Assembly (NCBI RefSeq): GCF_900114915.1
Contig: NZ_FOUS01000011.1
Location: 233,259-297,258, forward strand
DNA length: 64,000 nt
Reading direction: 5' to 3'
From: Bradyrhizobium sp. Rc3b
GTDB taxonomy: Bacteria > Pseudomonadota > Alphaproteobacteria > Rhizobiales > Xanthobacteraceae
The notes under the pieces were generated by a model that saw nothing but the letters and a program-made list of their open reading frames with translations, had not been told where the DNA came from and searched no databases. Position 1 is the stretch's first letter. Every line of letters begins with the position of its first letter. Positions 15,268-24,471 of this stretch are shown piece after piece. Both the position numbers and the translations under genes were made by a program.

Positions 15268-15858
15268 TCACGCCCCCGGCCCGGTCCGGGCACCGTAGAA
15301 GCGCTGGATTGCGAGCCCGCCGAAGGCGATGAACCAGACAAAGGGCGCGACGTGAGGGGCGAATGCCGCCACGATCGTGCCCGGAATGAACACCAGAAGC
15401 GGAAACAGCGAGGCCATGATCTCGTAGCGCCAGCTGCCAAGGATGGTCCACCACAGCCAGGCATTGAGGCCGGCGATCGCGGTCAGGTGCAGCCCGTAGA
15501 GCACCGCAACCGCACTGCTCATGCTGTAATTGGTATAGAGGCCGTTGGTGACAGGCAGCAGCACGATCGAGAGCAGGAAGAACAGGTTCAGGATCACCGC
15601 GCCGCGGCTGCCGACCGGCTGGCGCGCCAGCCGCCGGTGATGGCTGATCCAGAACACCCCGGCGATGATGAAGCTGAGTGCGAAGCCGGCGAGCTTGCCG
15701 GAATAGACATGGGCAAGATCGCTCCAGCCGGGCGCGCTGGTGAACACCGCGGCCTTGGGCAGGTCGTAGGCCAAAAGCGTCATGGCGACACCGAAAATGG
15801 TGTTGCTGAGCGATTCCAGCCGCCGCATCTCGAACTGGTCGGATTTGAGCTCGGTCAT
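15268..15858 (-). CDS. TMEM175/DUF1211-family potassium-channel-like membrane protein
   Basis: 196 aa with six predicted helices. The first helix, RRLESLSNTIFGVAMTLLAYDLP, aligns with the RxxxFSDxxxAIxxTLL signature of bacterial TMEM175 potassium channels, but FSD reads LSN. A conserved-looking ISHHRRL follows helix 3. Bacterial TMEM175 homologues are single-repeat channels forming tetramers. The changed filter-helix motif leaves selectivity uncertain. The start ATG at 15858 has only a modest upstream purine stretch (GGG). Confidence 0.75.
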   Translation of the reverse strand: MTELKSDQFEMRRLESLSNTIFGVAMTLLAYDLPKAAVFTSAPGWSDLAHVYSGKLAGFALSFIIAGVFWISHHRRLARQPVGSRGAVILNLFFLLSIVLLPVTNGLYTNYSMSSAVAVLYGLHLTAIAGLNAWLWWTILGSWRYEIMASLFPLLVFIPGTIVAAFAPHVAPFVWFIAFGGLAIQRFYGARTGPGA

Positions 15859-15984
15859 GCCGGGGCGCTTTTCGGGAGGGAACCTTGGGTCGTCTTTCCC
15901 CCTAAATCCTAAACCCGGTCCCGTCCAGCCGCATTGCGATTCGCGACGGGATCGCCGACTCTCGCCCTTTCACCGGGGCGATTC

Positions 15985-18042
15985 GTGGCGACATATCTGG
16001 ACACGCTCAATGCGGAGCAGCGCCGCGCCGTCGAGCATGGCGTGGCCGATGGCGCGACCGTGGGCGCTCCCCTGCTCGTCATTGCCGGCGCCGGCTCCGG
16101 CAAGACCAACACGCTGGCCCACCGCGTCGCGCATCTGATCGTCGCCGGCGCCGATCCGCGCCGCATCCTGCTGATGACGTTCTCCCGCCGCGCCGCCGCC
16201 GAGATGGCCGGCCGGGTCGAGCGCATCGCCCGCAAGGTGCTGGGCGAGAACAACGCCGCAATCATGCGCGATGCGCTGACCTGGGCCGGCACCTTCCATG
16301 GCATCGGCGCGCGGCTGCTGCGAGAATATGCCGAACGGATCGGCGTCGATCCCGCCTTCACCATCCACGACCGCGAGGATTCCGCCGACCTGATGAACCT
16401 GGTCCGGCACGAGCGCGGCCTGTCGAAGACCGAGAGCCGCTTTCCGGCCAAGGGCACGTGCCTGTCGATCTACTCGCGCTGCGTCAACGCCGAGATGGAG
16501 ATCGAGAAGGTGCTGGGGATGCACTATCCCTGGTGCGCGGGCTGGGCCGCCGAGCTGAAGGGCCTGTTCGCGGCCTATGTCGAGGCCAAGCAGGCCCAGC
16601 ACGTGCTCGATTACGACGATCTGCTGCTGTACTGGTCGCAGATGATGAGCGATGGGTTGATCGCCGAGGAAATCGGCGGCCGCTTCGATCACGTTCTGGT
16701 CGACGAATACCAGGACACCAACCGCCTGCAATCTTCGATCCTCCTGGCGCTCAAGCCCGATGGACGCGGGCTCACCGTGGTCGGCGACGACGCCCAGTCG
16801 ATCTATTCGTTCCGCGCCGCCACCGTGCGCAACATCCTGGATTTCCCGCAAAGCTTCTCGCCCCGCGCCGAGATGATCACGCTCGACCGCAACTACCGCT
16901 CGACACAGACCGTGCTGGCGGCGGCCAATGGCGTGATTGGACTTGCGCGCGAGCGCTTCACCAAGAATTTGTGGACCGACCGCACCGCCTCGCACAAGCC
17001 GCAGCTCGTCACCGTGCACGACGAGGCCGACCAGGCGCGCTACATCGTCGAACAGGTGCTGGCGAACCGCGAGCAAGGCGCGCTGCTCAAGCACCAGGCG
17101 GTGCTGTTCCGGACCTCCTCGCATTCCGGCCCGCTCGAGATCGAGCTGACCCGCCGCAACATTCCGTTCGTCAAGTTCGGCGGGCTGAAATTCCTCGACG
17201 CCGCGCACGTCAAGGACGTGCTGGCGCTGCTGCGCTTTGCCGAGAACCCGCGCGACCGTGTCGCCGGTTTCCGCATTTTGCATCTGTTGCCGGGCGTCGG
17301 CCCCGCGACCGCACAGCGCGTGCTCGACCAGATGGCGGAGAGCACCGATCCGCTTCACACGCTGGGCCAGCTCCCGGTACCCGCGCGCACCGGCGCGGAC
17401 TGGACCGACTTCGTCCGCACCGTCGAGAACCTGCGCTATTCGGAATGGCCGGTCGATCTCGAACGCGTACGGCTCTGGTACGAGCCGCATCTCGATCGCC
17501 TCCACGAGGATTCCGAGACGCGCCGCGCCGATTTGATGCAGCTCGAGCAGATCGCGAGCGGCTATGCCTCGCGCGAGAAATTTTTGACCGAGCTCACGCT
17601 CGATCCGCCGGATGCGACCAGCGACAAATCCGGGCCCCCGCTGCGCGACGAGGACTATCTGATCCTGTCCACCATCCACTCCGCCAAGGGCCAGGAGTGG
17701 AAATCGGTGTTCGTGCTCAACGTCGTCGACGGCTGCATGCCGTCCGATCTCGGTGCCGGCACCAGCGCCGAGATCGAAGAGGAGCGCCGCCTGCTCTATG
17801 TCGCGATGACGCGCGCCAAGGACGATCTGCACCTCGTCGTGCCCCAGCGCTTCTTCGTCCACGGCCAGGCCGCCAAGGGCGACCGCCACGTCTACGCCTC
17901 GCGCACCCGCTTCATCCCGGAATCCCTGGTCTACCTGTTCGAGCGCACCGCCTGGCCGAAGGCCGCAGCGGGTGCAGCACGTACAGCGGCCCAGGGACCG
18001 AAGATCGACATCGGGGCGAAGATGCGGGGGATGTGGCAGTAG
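15985..18042 (+). CDS. UvrD/Rep-family ATP-dependent DNA helicase
   Basis: 685 aa from the GTG at 15985 (VATYLDTLNAEQRRAVEHG), with GGGG upstream; the open frame extends to a TTG at 15934 that starts in non-coding sequence. Superfamily 1A motifs are all present: Q motif LNAEQRRAV, Walker A IAGAGSGKTNTL, motif II DEYQDTN, motif III GDDAQSIYSFR, motif IV region DRNYRST, motif V TIHSAKGQEW and motif VI LLYVAMTRAK. It unwinds DNA 3' to 5' in repair. It is shorter than E. coli UvrD (720 aa) and lacks a long C-terminal tail. Confidence 0.92.
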   Translation: MATYLDTLNAEQRRAVEHGVADGATVGAPLLVIAGAGSGKTNTLAHRVAHLIVAGADPRRILLMTFSRRAAAEMAGRVERIARKVLGENNAAIMRDALTWAGTFHGIGARLLREYAERIGVDPAFTIHDREDSADLMNLVRHERGLSKTESRFPAKGTCLSIYSRCVNAEMEIEKVLGMHYPWCAGWAAELKGLFAAYVEAKQAQHVLDYDDLLLYWSQMMSDGLIAEEIGGRFDHVLVDEYQDTNRLQSSILLALKPDGRGLTVVGDDAQSIYSFRAATVRNILDFPQSFSPRAEMITLDRNYRSTQTVLAAANGVIGLARERFTKNLWTDRTASHKPQLVTVHDEADQARYIVEQVLANREQGALLKHQAVLFRTSSHSGPLEIELTRRNIPFVKFGGLKFLDAAHVKDVLALLRFAENPRDRVAGFRILHLLPGVGPATAQRVLDQMAESTDPLHTLGQLPVPARTGADWTDFVRTVENLRYSEWPVDLERVRLWYEPHLDRLHEDSETRRADLMQLEQIASGYASREKFLTELTLDPPDATSDKSGPPLRDEDYLILSTIHSAKGQEWKSVFVLNVVDGCMPSDLGAGTSAEIEEERRLLYVAMTRAKDDLHLVVPQRFFVHGQAAKGDRHVYASRTRFIPESLVYLFERTAWPKAAAGAARTAAQGPKIDIGAKMRGMWQ

Positions 18043-18098
18043 ACACAAGAGACCGCCATCCGGACCTGTCAGGATAACTGGAACCACAGAGGTCCGAC

Positions 18099-19079
18099 AT
18101 GAAAGCCGTCGTCGTCGAGCACTACGCGTCCATCGATCAGATCGAGCTGAAGGACGTTCCGCCCCCGTCCATGGAGCCGGGACAATTGCGCATCCGCGTG
18201 GAAGCTGCCGGGATCGGCTTCGTCGACGGCTTGAAGATCGAGGGACGCTATCAGACCAGGGATCCCCTGCCCTTCGTTCCCGGCACGGAGTTCGCGGGGG
18301 TGGTGATGGACGCGCCCGGCGCCCCCGGCGGCTATCAACCCGGCATGCGCGTGATGGGGATGACGCGCTCGGGCGCGCTGGCCGAAGAGATCGTCGTCAG
18401 TCCCGAAGCGCTCCATCCCCTGCCCGACGGCGTCGCGGCCGAAGTCGCCGCCTCGTTTCGCGCCAATTATCTGACCGCGCTCTATGCGCTCAGTGCACGC
18501 GCCTCGCTCTGCGCAGGCGAACAGCTGCTGGTGCTGGGCGCAGCTGGCGGCACCGGAATTGCGGCAGTCCAGATCGGCAAGCTGCTTGGCGCCCGTGTGA
18601 TCGCAGCGGCATCGACACCGGACAAGCGCGCCTTCGCCCAACAACACGGCGCCGACGCTGTGATCGACTACACGCAGACCGGTTGGCGCGACACGCTGAA
18701 GGAATTGACGGGAGGACACGGCGCTGACGTGATCTTCGACCCCGTCGGTGGCGACGTCTCGGTGCAGGCCTTTCGCTCCATCGCCTGGCGCGGCCGTCAT
18801 CTCGTGGTCGGTTTTGCCGCCGGCGCGATCCCGGCATTGCCGTTCAATCTGCCGCTGCTGAAGGGTGGCGCCCTGCTCGGTGTCGACCTCGCGCAGATTC
18901 CCGTGCGCGAGCCCGAGGTGCAAAAGCGTCTGATGTCGCAGTTGACGGGCTGGCTTGCCGACGGCCAATTGAAACCGGTGGTCGGTCGCATCTTCGCGCT
19001 GAATGACTTCCGGGAGGCGTTCAGGACCATGCAGACGCGCGGAGCGCTCGGCAAGATGGTCGTGCGCATCTCGACATAG
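18099..19079 (+). CDS. NADPH:quinone oxidoreductase (medium-chain dehydrogenase, QOR type)
   Basis: 326 aa, ATG at 18099. GroES-like N-terminal half with FVPGTEFAGVVMDAPG, then a Rossmann domain LVLGAAGGTGIAAVQIGKLLGARVIAAAS. It lacks the catalytic and structural zinc cysteines of alcohol dehydrogenases, which fits the quinone oxidoreductase branch. GHGADVIFDPVGGD and the C-terminal ALGKMVVRI are typical. It follows the helicase gene by 56 nt on the same strand. The natural substrate is not predictable. Confidence 0.88.
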   Translation: MKAVVVEHYASIDQIELKDVPPPSMEPGQLRIRVEAAGIGFVDGLKIEGRYQTRDPLPFVPGTEFAGVVMDAPGAPGGYQPGMRVMGMTRSGALAEEIVVSPEALHPLPDGVAAEVAASFRANYLTALYALSARASLCAGEQLLVLGAAGGTGIAAVQIGKLLGARVIAAASTPDKRAFAQQHGADAVIDYTQTGWRDTLKELTGGHGADVIFDPVGGDVSVQAFRSIAWRGRHLVVGFAAGAIPALPFNLPLLKGGALLGVDLAQIPVREPEVQKRLMSQLTGWLADGQLKPVVGRIFALNDFREAFRTMQTRGALGKMVVRIST

Positions 19080-19118
19080 GACGCACAAACGGGCGAAGAT
19101 GCCCGTGACGTGGCGCAA

Positions 19119-20366
19119 CTACGCGTTCAGCCGGTCGAACTGGACCTTGCCGGCCTTCATCACCAGCGGAATATGCTCGCCCTGACCGAGCAGGCAAGCG
19201 ACGTCGCTGAGCGGATTGCCGTCGACCACCAGCAGGTCCGCGATCGCCTCGGGCGCGATCCGGCCGAGCTTGCCCTCCATGCCCAGCACCTCGGCGCCGA
19301 TCAATGTCGCGCTGGCGATCACCGCGCGCGGACCGAGGATCTCGGCGCGGATGCGGAATTCATCGCTCTGCAGGCGCTGCGACGGACCGAGCAAATCGCT
19401 GCCGAACCCCATCTTCACGCCGGCGTCGCGATAGATCGCGAGCGAACGGAGACCCGCGTCGCGGACGTCGGCGATCTTGGCGACGCTCTCGGGCGGCAGG
19501 CCGTATTGCGCGCCCTCATTGGCCAGCGCCTCATAGGTGACGAGCGTCGGCACCACATAGGCGCCCTTCTCGGCCATCAGGCGCGCGGTCTTTGCATCGA
19601 CCAGATTGCCGTGCTCGATGGTGCGCACGCCGCAGCGAACCGCGCGCTCGATCGCAGCGGCGGTGTAGGCATGGGCGAGCACATAGGTCTGGCGCCCGCG
19701 CGCCTCCTCGACGATGGCGCGGATCTCGTCCTCGGAGTAGCCGAAGGCGCCGACCGGGTCGGTCGGCGACGCGACGCCGCCGGACGCCATGATCTTGATC
19801 TGGTCGGCGCCCATCTGCAGCTCCTCGCGCGCCGCCTTGCGCACGCCGTCGACGCCGTCGGCGACGCGCGCGAGCGCGCCGACGCGCACGCAACACGGAC
19901 ATGGCGCGTCGCTGGCGAGATAATCCGAGCGCGCCCGCATGTCGCCATGCCCGCCGGTCTGGCTCAATGCGCGGCCGGAGACGAACAGCCGCGGGCCATC
20001 GGTCAGGCCGGTGTCGATCGCCTGCTTCAGCGCATGGCCGGCGCCGCCGGCGTCGCGGACCGTGGTGAAGCCGCGGCGCAACATGCCGCGCAGCAGCAGC
20101 GTCGAGCGCAGCGTCACCAGCACATTCGGCATGTGCACCTGCTGCGCCAGGTTGAGCTCCACCGCGATCGCATGGACATGCAGGTCGATCAGGCCGGGCA
20201 TCAGGGTCTTGCCGTTCAGATCGATGGTCCGGTCGGGTGAGATGGATAGCGGCCGGTCCGAGACCTCCTTGATCACATTGTCCTCGACCAGCACGTGATG
20301 GCCTTCCAGCAAATCCGGCTGAAGCGGATCGAGCAGAGCGGCATTCTTGAAGAGGGTGCGAGTCAT
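19119..20366 (-). CDS. Amidohydrolase-family metal-dependent hydrolase
   Basis: 415 aa from the ATG at 20366, chosen by AGGAAACGACC; the open frame goes to 20435. The N-terminal beta sandwich is followed by MPGLIDLHVHAIA, the first metal-binding HxH, then TTVRDAGG, a TIEHGNLVD histidine and GFGSDLLGP, where Asp is the last metal ligand. These match the imidazolonepropionase/prolidase-like subgroup (often Xaa-Pro or cyclic-amide hydrolases). It is downstream of the GAF protein (17 nt) and MFS genes, in one operon divergent from a LysR regulator, so a catabolic function on an imported amide is likely. Confidence 0.87.
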   Translation of the reverse strand: MTRTLFKNAALLDPLQPDLLEGHHVLVEDNVIKEVSDRPLSISPDRTIDLNGKTLMPGLIDLHVHAIAVELNLAQQVHMPNVLVTLRSTLLLRGMLRRGFTTVRDAGGAGHALKQAIDTGLTDGPRLFVSGRALSQTGGHGDMRARSDYLASDAPCPCCVRVGALARVADGVDGVRKAAREELQMGADQIKIMASGGVASPTDPVGAFGYSEDEIRAIVEEARGRQTYVLAHAYTAAAIERAVRCGVRTIEHGNLVDAKTARLMAEKGAYVVPTLVTYEALANEGAQYGLPPESVAKIADVRDAGLRSLAIYRDAGVKMGFGSDLLGPSQRLQSDEFRIRAEILGPRAVIASATLIGAEVLGMEGKLGRIAPEAIADLLVVDGNPLSDVACLLGQGEHIPLVMKAGKVQFDRLNA

Positions 20367-20383
20367 GGTCGTTTCCTGTCCGG

Positions 20384-20881
20384 TCAGGACTGTGTGAGCA
20401 GCGCGGGCAATGCGAGCTGGGCGAACGGGAGACACGCGGCGACATCGTCTGCACCGTACCAGCCCGCTTCATGCAGCAGGTTGAGCGAGCCGAGTGTGCG
20501 CCCGCGCCAGCGCACGGGCATGTTGAGCACGCTCTCGCAGCCGAGTGAAGCGATCAGCTCGTGATCCGAGAAGACGGTGCGCAGATCATCCCGCGTATAG
20601 CCGATATAAGCCTCGCCGCGGTCGAGCACGGCCTCGGTCCATGGTCCCGCCGCGAGCCGCTTGCGTCCGCCCGTCGGGTAAGGCCCGGGGAGATTGGAAT
20701 AGATCCGCGCCGCTTCCCCGGTGTCGTCGTCATAAGTCAGGATCGTGAACAGCTTGTGCCCGATCGCCGATTTCAAGGCGTCGTCCAGCGCGGAGAACAG
20801 CGCCTCCGGCTGATCCGCCCTGCCCTGCGCCGCCGCCACGGCGTTGAGCAACGGATCGCCCCGGCGTGTCGTCTCCCTCAT
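20384..20881 (-). CDS. GAF-domain protein
   Basis: 165 aa. The start ATG at 20881 overlaps the MFS stop (ATGA). The protein is a single GAF domain: FSALDDALKSAIGHKLFTILTYDDDTGEAARIYSNLPGPYP, AYIGYTRDDLRTVFSDHELIASLGCESVLNMPV and LGSLNLLHEAGWYGADDVAA. Free-standing GAF proteins bind small ligands and sometimes act as methionine sulfoxide reductases, but the fRMsr cysteines are not evident. Its tight position between transporter and hydrolase genes suggests a ligand-sensing or accessory catalytic role in the same pathway. Confidence 0.8.
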   Translation of the reverse strand: MRETTRRGDPLLNAVAAAQGRADQPEALFSALDDALKSAIGHKLFTILTYDDDTGEAARIYSNLPGPYPTGGRKRLAAGPWTEAVLDRGEAYIGYTRDDLRTVFSDHELIASLGCESVLNMPVRWRGRTLGSLNLLHEAGWYGADDVAACLPFAQLALPALLTQS

Positions 20882-22236
20882 GCGACTTCGCCCGCGGCAA
20901 TGTCTTCCAGCGAACGGCCGCGCGTCGGCACGCCCATCACCACGACGGTGAGCGCTCCGATCAGCAGAACGCTGGTGGTGATCCCGAACACGCCGGCAAA
21001 GCCGAAATTGGGATAGAGGTAGCCGACCAGGATCGGCGAGACGATCGCGCCGATGCGGCCGATCGCCGAGGCAAGGCCGGCGCCGGTGGTTCGCACCGGC
21101 GTCGGGAACACCTCTGCGGTATAGGCATAGACGCCGGCATAGGTGCCGTTCATGAAGAACGACAGCAGAATCCCCGCGACCATGATGTGCTGGTCGCTCT
21201 GCGCGAAGGCGAGTCCGAGCGCGCTGATGCCGCCGAGCACCATGTAGGACGCAATGGTCGCCTGCCGGCCGATGCGCTCGTTGAACCAGGCGGCACTGAA
21301 ATAGCCGGGGATCTGCGCGCAATAGATCGCGATCGAATAGGCGAAGCTCTTGGTGATGCTCATGCCGTTCTGGACCAGAAGGCCGGGGATCCAGACGAAG
21401 AAGGAATAATAGCTGAAGGTGATCGCAAGCCACATGATCCAGGTCATGACGGTGATGCGCGCCTGCCGGCCCTCGAGCAGCGCCGCGAAATTGGCGAGCA
21501 ACGTCCCCCCGGCGACGGGCGGGCTGACTAAATCGACGACCGGCTGCGGCAGCACATGCCCCTGGCGTGCGAAGCCGGCTTCGATCTTGTCCAGCACCGC
21601 TTCGGCTTCCTTCGCCCTGCCCCGGCTTTCCAGCCAGCGCGGCGATTCCGGCAACGCCCTGCGCCACCACAACAGCATGACGACCGGCACTGCGGTGATG
21701 ACCAGCACGATGCGCCAGCCGTTCTCATAGGCGGGCACGATGAAGTAGCCGAGCAAGGCCGCAGCGACGAAGCCGAACGAGAAGAACCCGGCCAGCGCGC
21801 CGGTGAAGCTGCCGCGGAAGCGCCGCGCCACGAACTCGGCGAGGTAAGGCGCGATGATCGCGCTCTCGGCGCCGGTGCCCATGCCCGCGACGACGCGGGC
21901 GGCGAAGAAGGACGGCCAGCTGTCCACGGCCGCGCTGACGATCGATGCGGCACAATAGAGCGCCAGCGCCGACATCATCACCGCGCGGCGTCCGATCAGG
22001 TCGCCGAGCGTGCCCGCCAGCAACGCGCCGAACAGGAAGCCGATATAGGTGCTGCTGCCGAGCACGCCGATCTGCACGCTCGTCAGATTCCAGGCGGTGC
22101 GCAGCACCGGCAGGATGAACGCCAGCACGGCCGCGTCCATCGCGTCGAACATGTAGCCGAGCCCGCCCATCAACAAAAGATGCGTGTGGAAGCGTGCGAA
22201 TGGCAGGCGCTCGATGCGCGCCGAGATCATCGACAT
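20878..22236 (-). CDS. MFS transporter (sugar/aromatic-acid:H+ symporter-like)
   Basis: 452 aa from the ATG at 22236, with AGGGGG upstream; the frame is open to 22533 but that part lies across the LysR promoter. Twelve helices; signature loop GDLIGRRAVMM after helix 2, RVVAGMGTGAESAIIAPYLAEF in helix 4, and PESPRWLESRGR in the central loop, as in AAHS and SP families. GVYAYTAEVFPTPVRTTG in helix 10-11 is also typical. Transcribed divergently from the LysR gene and coupled to the GAF and amidohydrolase genes, so it probably imports the substrate of that hydrolase. Confidence 0.88.
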   Translation of the reverse strand: MSMISARIERLPFARFHTHLLLMGGLGYMFDAMDAAVLAFILPVLRTAWNLTSVQIGVLGSSTYIGFLFGALLAGTLGDLIGRRAVMMSALALYCAASIVSAAVDSWPSFFAARVVAGMGTGAESAIIAPYLAEFVARRFRGSFTGALAGFFSFGFVAAALLGYFIVPAYENGWRIVLVITAVPVVMLLWWRRALPESPRWLESRGRAKEAEAVLDKIEAGFARQGHVLPQPVVDLVSPPVAGGTLLANFAALLEGRQARITVMTWIMWLAITFSYYSFFVWIPGLLVQNGMSITKSFAYSIAIYCAQIPGYFSAAWFNERIGRQATIASYMVLGGISALGLAFAQSDQHIMVAGILLSFFMNGTYAGVYAYTAEVFPTPVRTTGAGLASAIGRIGAIVSPILVGYLYPNFGFAGVFGITTSVLLIGALTVVVMGVPTRGRSLEDIAAGEVA

Positions 22237-22302
22237 GTAAGTCCCCCTCTGTCCGGCGGCCCGGCATCCGCAAGTCCCGGTGGGAACCATAGACAAAGAG
22301 AT

Positions 22303-22323
22303 ATTATCGTCATAATTTATAAT
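22303..22323. promoter_or_regulatory. AT-rich inverted repeat, candidate LysR binding site
   Basis: ATTAT-CGTC-ATAAT (22303-22316) followed by a further ATAAT (22319-22323), in the 88-bp gap between the divergent MFS and LysR genes. AT-rich dyads of this size are usual LysR-type sites. It lies right beside the GTG chosen as LysR start, which hints that translation may begin at a later codon. Confidence 0.45.
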
Positions 22324-22324
22324 C

Positions 22325-23272
22325 GTGATCCCATACATCACCACGGTGAATGTTCTGTCGTTTCGATCGCTCGACCTCAACCTGCTGAAAGTCTTCGAAG
22401 CCCTGATGACCGAGGGCAGCGTCACGCGCGCAGCAAACGCGCTGCTGATGACGCAGCCCGCGGTCAGCAACGCGCTCGCGCGGCTGCGCGACGCGCTCGG
22501 CGATCCCCTGTTCGTCAGGTCCGGCACCGGCATCCGTCCGACCCAGCGCGCCGTGGTGTTGTGGGAGCCGATCGGCGAGGCGCTCGAAAGCGTCCGCGGC
22601 GCGCTCGACGAGCAGGTGTTCGATCCGCGCCGCGCGCAGACCGAGTTCAGCCTGTCGATGTCGGATTACGTCGCCTCGCTGGTGATGCCGAACCTCCTCG
22701 GCCATTTCGGCAAGGTCGCGCCCAAGGCGCGCGTGCACACCGTTCCCAACACCATCCTGGAGATCGCCGATCAGCTCGAAGACAATCGCGTCGATTGCGT
22801 GCTCAGCGTCTATGTCAACGAGGCGCAGCAGCCGGCCGCCATCCGCTCGCGCTCGCTGTGGACGGTCGACTATGCCTGCTTCATGCGGCGCGGCCATCCG
22901 CTCGCCGCCCAGAAGCGGCTGAGCACGCGCAGCTTCCTCGGCGCAGGCCATGTCGATGTGAGCCTCGCCGGCAAGACCCTGCCGTCCTACGATCTCTTCC
23001 TCGCCTCTCGCGGTCTGTCGCGCAATCTGGTCGCGACCGTCAACCACTACAGCGCCGCTTACGAGGTGGTGCGCCAGTCCGACCTGATCGCGGTGCTGCC
23101 GAGCGATCTGCGCTCGCAATCCCGCCACGCGCCGTTCCTGCACGCCATGCCCCTGCCGCTCAAGGCGCCGCCGCGCATCGTCAGCCTGTTCTGGCACCAG
23201 CGCAACGACACCGTGCCGGCGCAGCGCTGGCTGCGCGAGACCCTGGTCGAGATGTTCGCCAAGTCCGACTGA
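22325..23272 (+). CDS. LysR-family transcriptional regulator
   Basis: 315 aa if the GTG at 22325 is used; a second in-frame GTG at 22346 gives a start just before FRSLDLNLLKVFEALM and is equally plausible. The winged helix-turn-helix spans about residues 16-75 (SVTRAANALLMTQPAVSNALARLRDALGDPLFVR). The effector domain follows, resembling NodD/PcpR-like members (SLSMSDYVASLVMPNLL, NHYSAAYEVVRQSDLIAVLP). Divergent from the MFS/GAF/amidohydrolase operon, which it most likely controls. Confidence 0.92.
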   Translation: MIPYITTVNVLSFRSLDLNLLKVFEALMTEGSVTRAANALLMTQPAVSNALARLRDALGDPLFVRSGTGIRPTQRAVVLWEPIGEALESVRGALDEQVFDPRRAQTEFSLSMSDYVASLVMPNLLGHFGKVAPKARVHTVPNTILEIADQLEDNRVDCVLSVYVNEAQQPAAIRSRSLWTVDYACFMRRGHPLAAQKRLSTRSFLGAGHVDVSLAGKTLPSYDLFLASRGLSRNLVATVNHYSAAYEVVRQSDLIAVLPSDLRSQSRHAPFLHAMPLPLKAPPRIVSLFWHQRNDTVPAQRWLRETLVEMFAKSD

Positions 23273-23422
23273 ATACTCGGGCACAGGCCTGACACCATCC
23301 AAAAAGGAAACGGTGGGTTTCTCGAAGCAGCATTGTTGCACCGGCCGCCGCGGCCTAGCTCCACCGCAAACGATCCCCTCCCACAGCGACAAGCGCAAGC
23401 TGCGTCCGCAGAGACCTCACCG

Positions 23423-24454
23423 ATGACCGCATCGCTTCAATTCGGACTGGATACTTTTGGCGACGTCACCAGGGACGCCGCAGGCGCGATGCTTCCGCAC
23501 GCGCAGGTGATCCGCAACGTCGTCGACGAAGCCGTGCTGGCCGACGAGCTCGGTCTCGACTTCATCGGCCTCGGCGAGCACCATCGCGCCGATTTTGCGA
23601 TCTCCTCGCCGGAGAGCGTGCTGGCCGCGATCGCATCGCGCACCAAGCGCATCCATCTCGGCTCGGCCGTGACGGTGTTGAGCTCGGACGATCCTATCCG
23701 CGTGTTCCAGCGCTTCGCGACGCTGGACGCGCTCTCGAACGGGCGCGCCGAGGTGATCCTCGGCCGCGGCTCGTTCACCGAATCCTTTCCGCTGTTCGGC
23801 TTCGACCTGCGCAAGTACGAAGAGCTGTTCGAGGAGAAGCTCGACCTGTTCGCCGCACTGCTGTCGCAGAAACCTGTGACCTGGGAGGGCAAGCTGCGTC
23901 CGCCGCTACGGGATCAGCTGGTCTATCCGCCGGTCGAGAACGGCACGCTGAAAACCTGGATCGGCGTCGGCGGCAGTCCGCAATCGGTGGTGCGTGCCGC
24001 GCATTATGACCTGCCCCTGATGCTCGCGATCATCGGCGGCGATCCCGCGCGCTTTACGCCCTTCGTCGATCTCCATCACCGCGCCGCCAAGGAATTCGGC
24101 CGCCCCGCGCAGCCGATCGGTGTGCATTCGCCCGGCTATGTCGCCGAGACGGATGAAGAGGCGCGCGAAGAGCTATGGCCCGACTACAAGGCCATGCGCG
24201 ACCGCATCGGCAAGGAACGCGGCTGGCCCCCGATGGGCCGCGACGAGTTCGTCAACGAGGTCGAGCACGGCTCGCTCTATGCGGGATCGCCGGAGACGGT
24301 CGCGCGCAAGATCGCCAGGACGGCGAAGACACTTGGTGTTTCGCGGTTTCAGTTGAAGTATTCGGCGGGGCCCCTGCCGCACGAGAAGCTGATGAAGAGC
24401 ATCGAGCTTTATGGGCGCAAGGTGGTACCGATGGTGCGGGAGATGATGGGGTAG
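23423..24454 (+). CDS. LLM-class flavin-dependent oxidoreductase
   Basis: 343 aa from the ATG at 23423 (MTASLQFGLDTFGDV); the longer frame from 23333 has no ribosome-binding site. Bacterial-luciferase-like TIM barrel: EAVLADELGLDFIGLGEHHRADF, SAVTVLSSDDPIRVFQRFATLDALSNGRAEVILGRGSF and SPETVARKIARTAKTLG. These enzymes use reduced flavin to oxidise small organic substrates. There is no obvious partner reductase. It converges with rlmB, separated by 17 nt. Confidence 0.9.
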   Translation: MTASLQFGLDTFGDVTRDAAGAMLPHAQVIRNVVDEAVLADELGLDFIGLGEHHRADFAISSPESVLAAIASRTKRIHLGSAVTVLSSDDPIRVFQRFATLDALSNGRAEVILGRGSFTESFPLFGFDLRKYEELFEEKLDLFAALLSQKPVTWEGKLRPPLRDQLVYPPVENGTLKTWIGVGGSPQSVVRAAHYDLPLMLAIIGGDPARFTPFVDLHHRAAKEFGRPAQPIGVHSPGYVAETDEEAREELWPDYKAMRDRIGKERGWPPMGRDEFVNEVEHGSLYAGSPETVARKIARTAKTLGVSRFQLKYSAGPLPHEKLMKSIELYGRKVVPMVREMMG

Positions 24455-24471
24455 CGGCTTGACGCAGCCGC

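Noticed and set aside
16458..18077. Long plus-strand frame in a second phase within the helicase gene
   Set aside because: Arg/Ala-rich translation without domains; overlaps the real gene in another phase.
15970..18087. A 705-codon minus-strand frame opposite the UvrD-type helicase
   Set aside because: The plus strand has all helicase motifs; the antisense product is low-complexity and without homology features.
21556..23292. Plus-strand frame spanning the MFS and LysR genes
   Set aside because: Antisense to the MFS gene and out of phase with LysR; no motifs.
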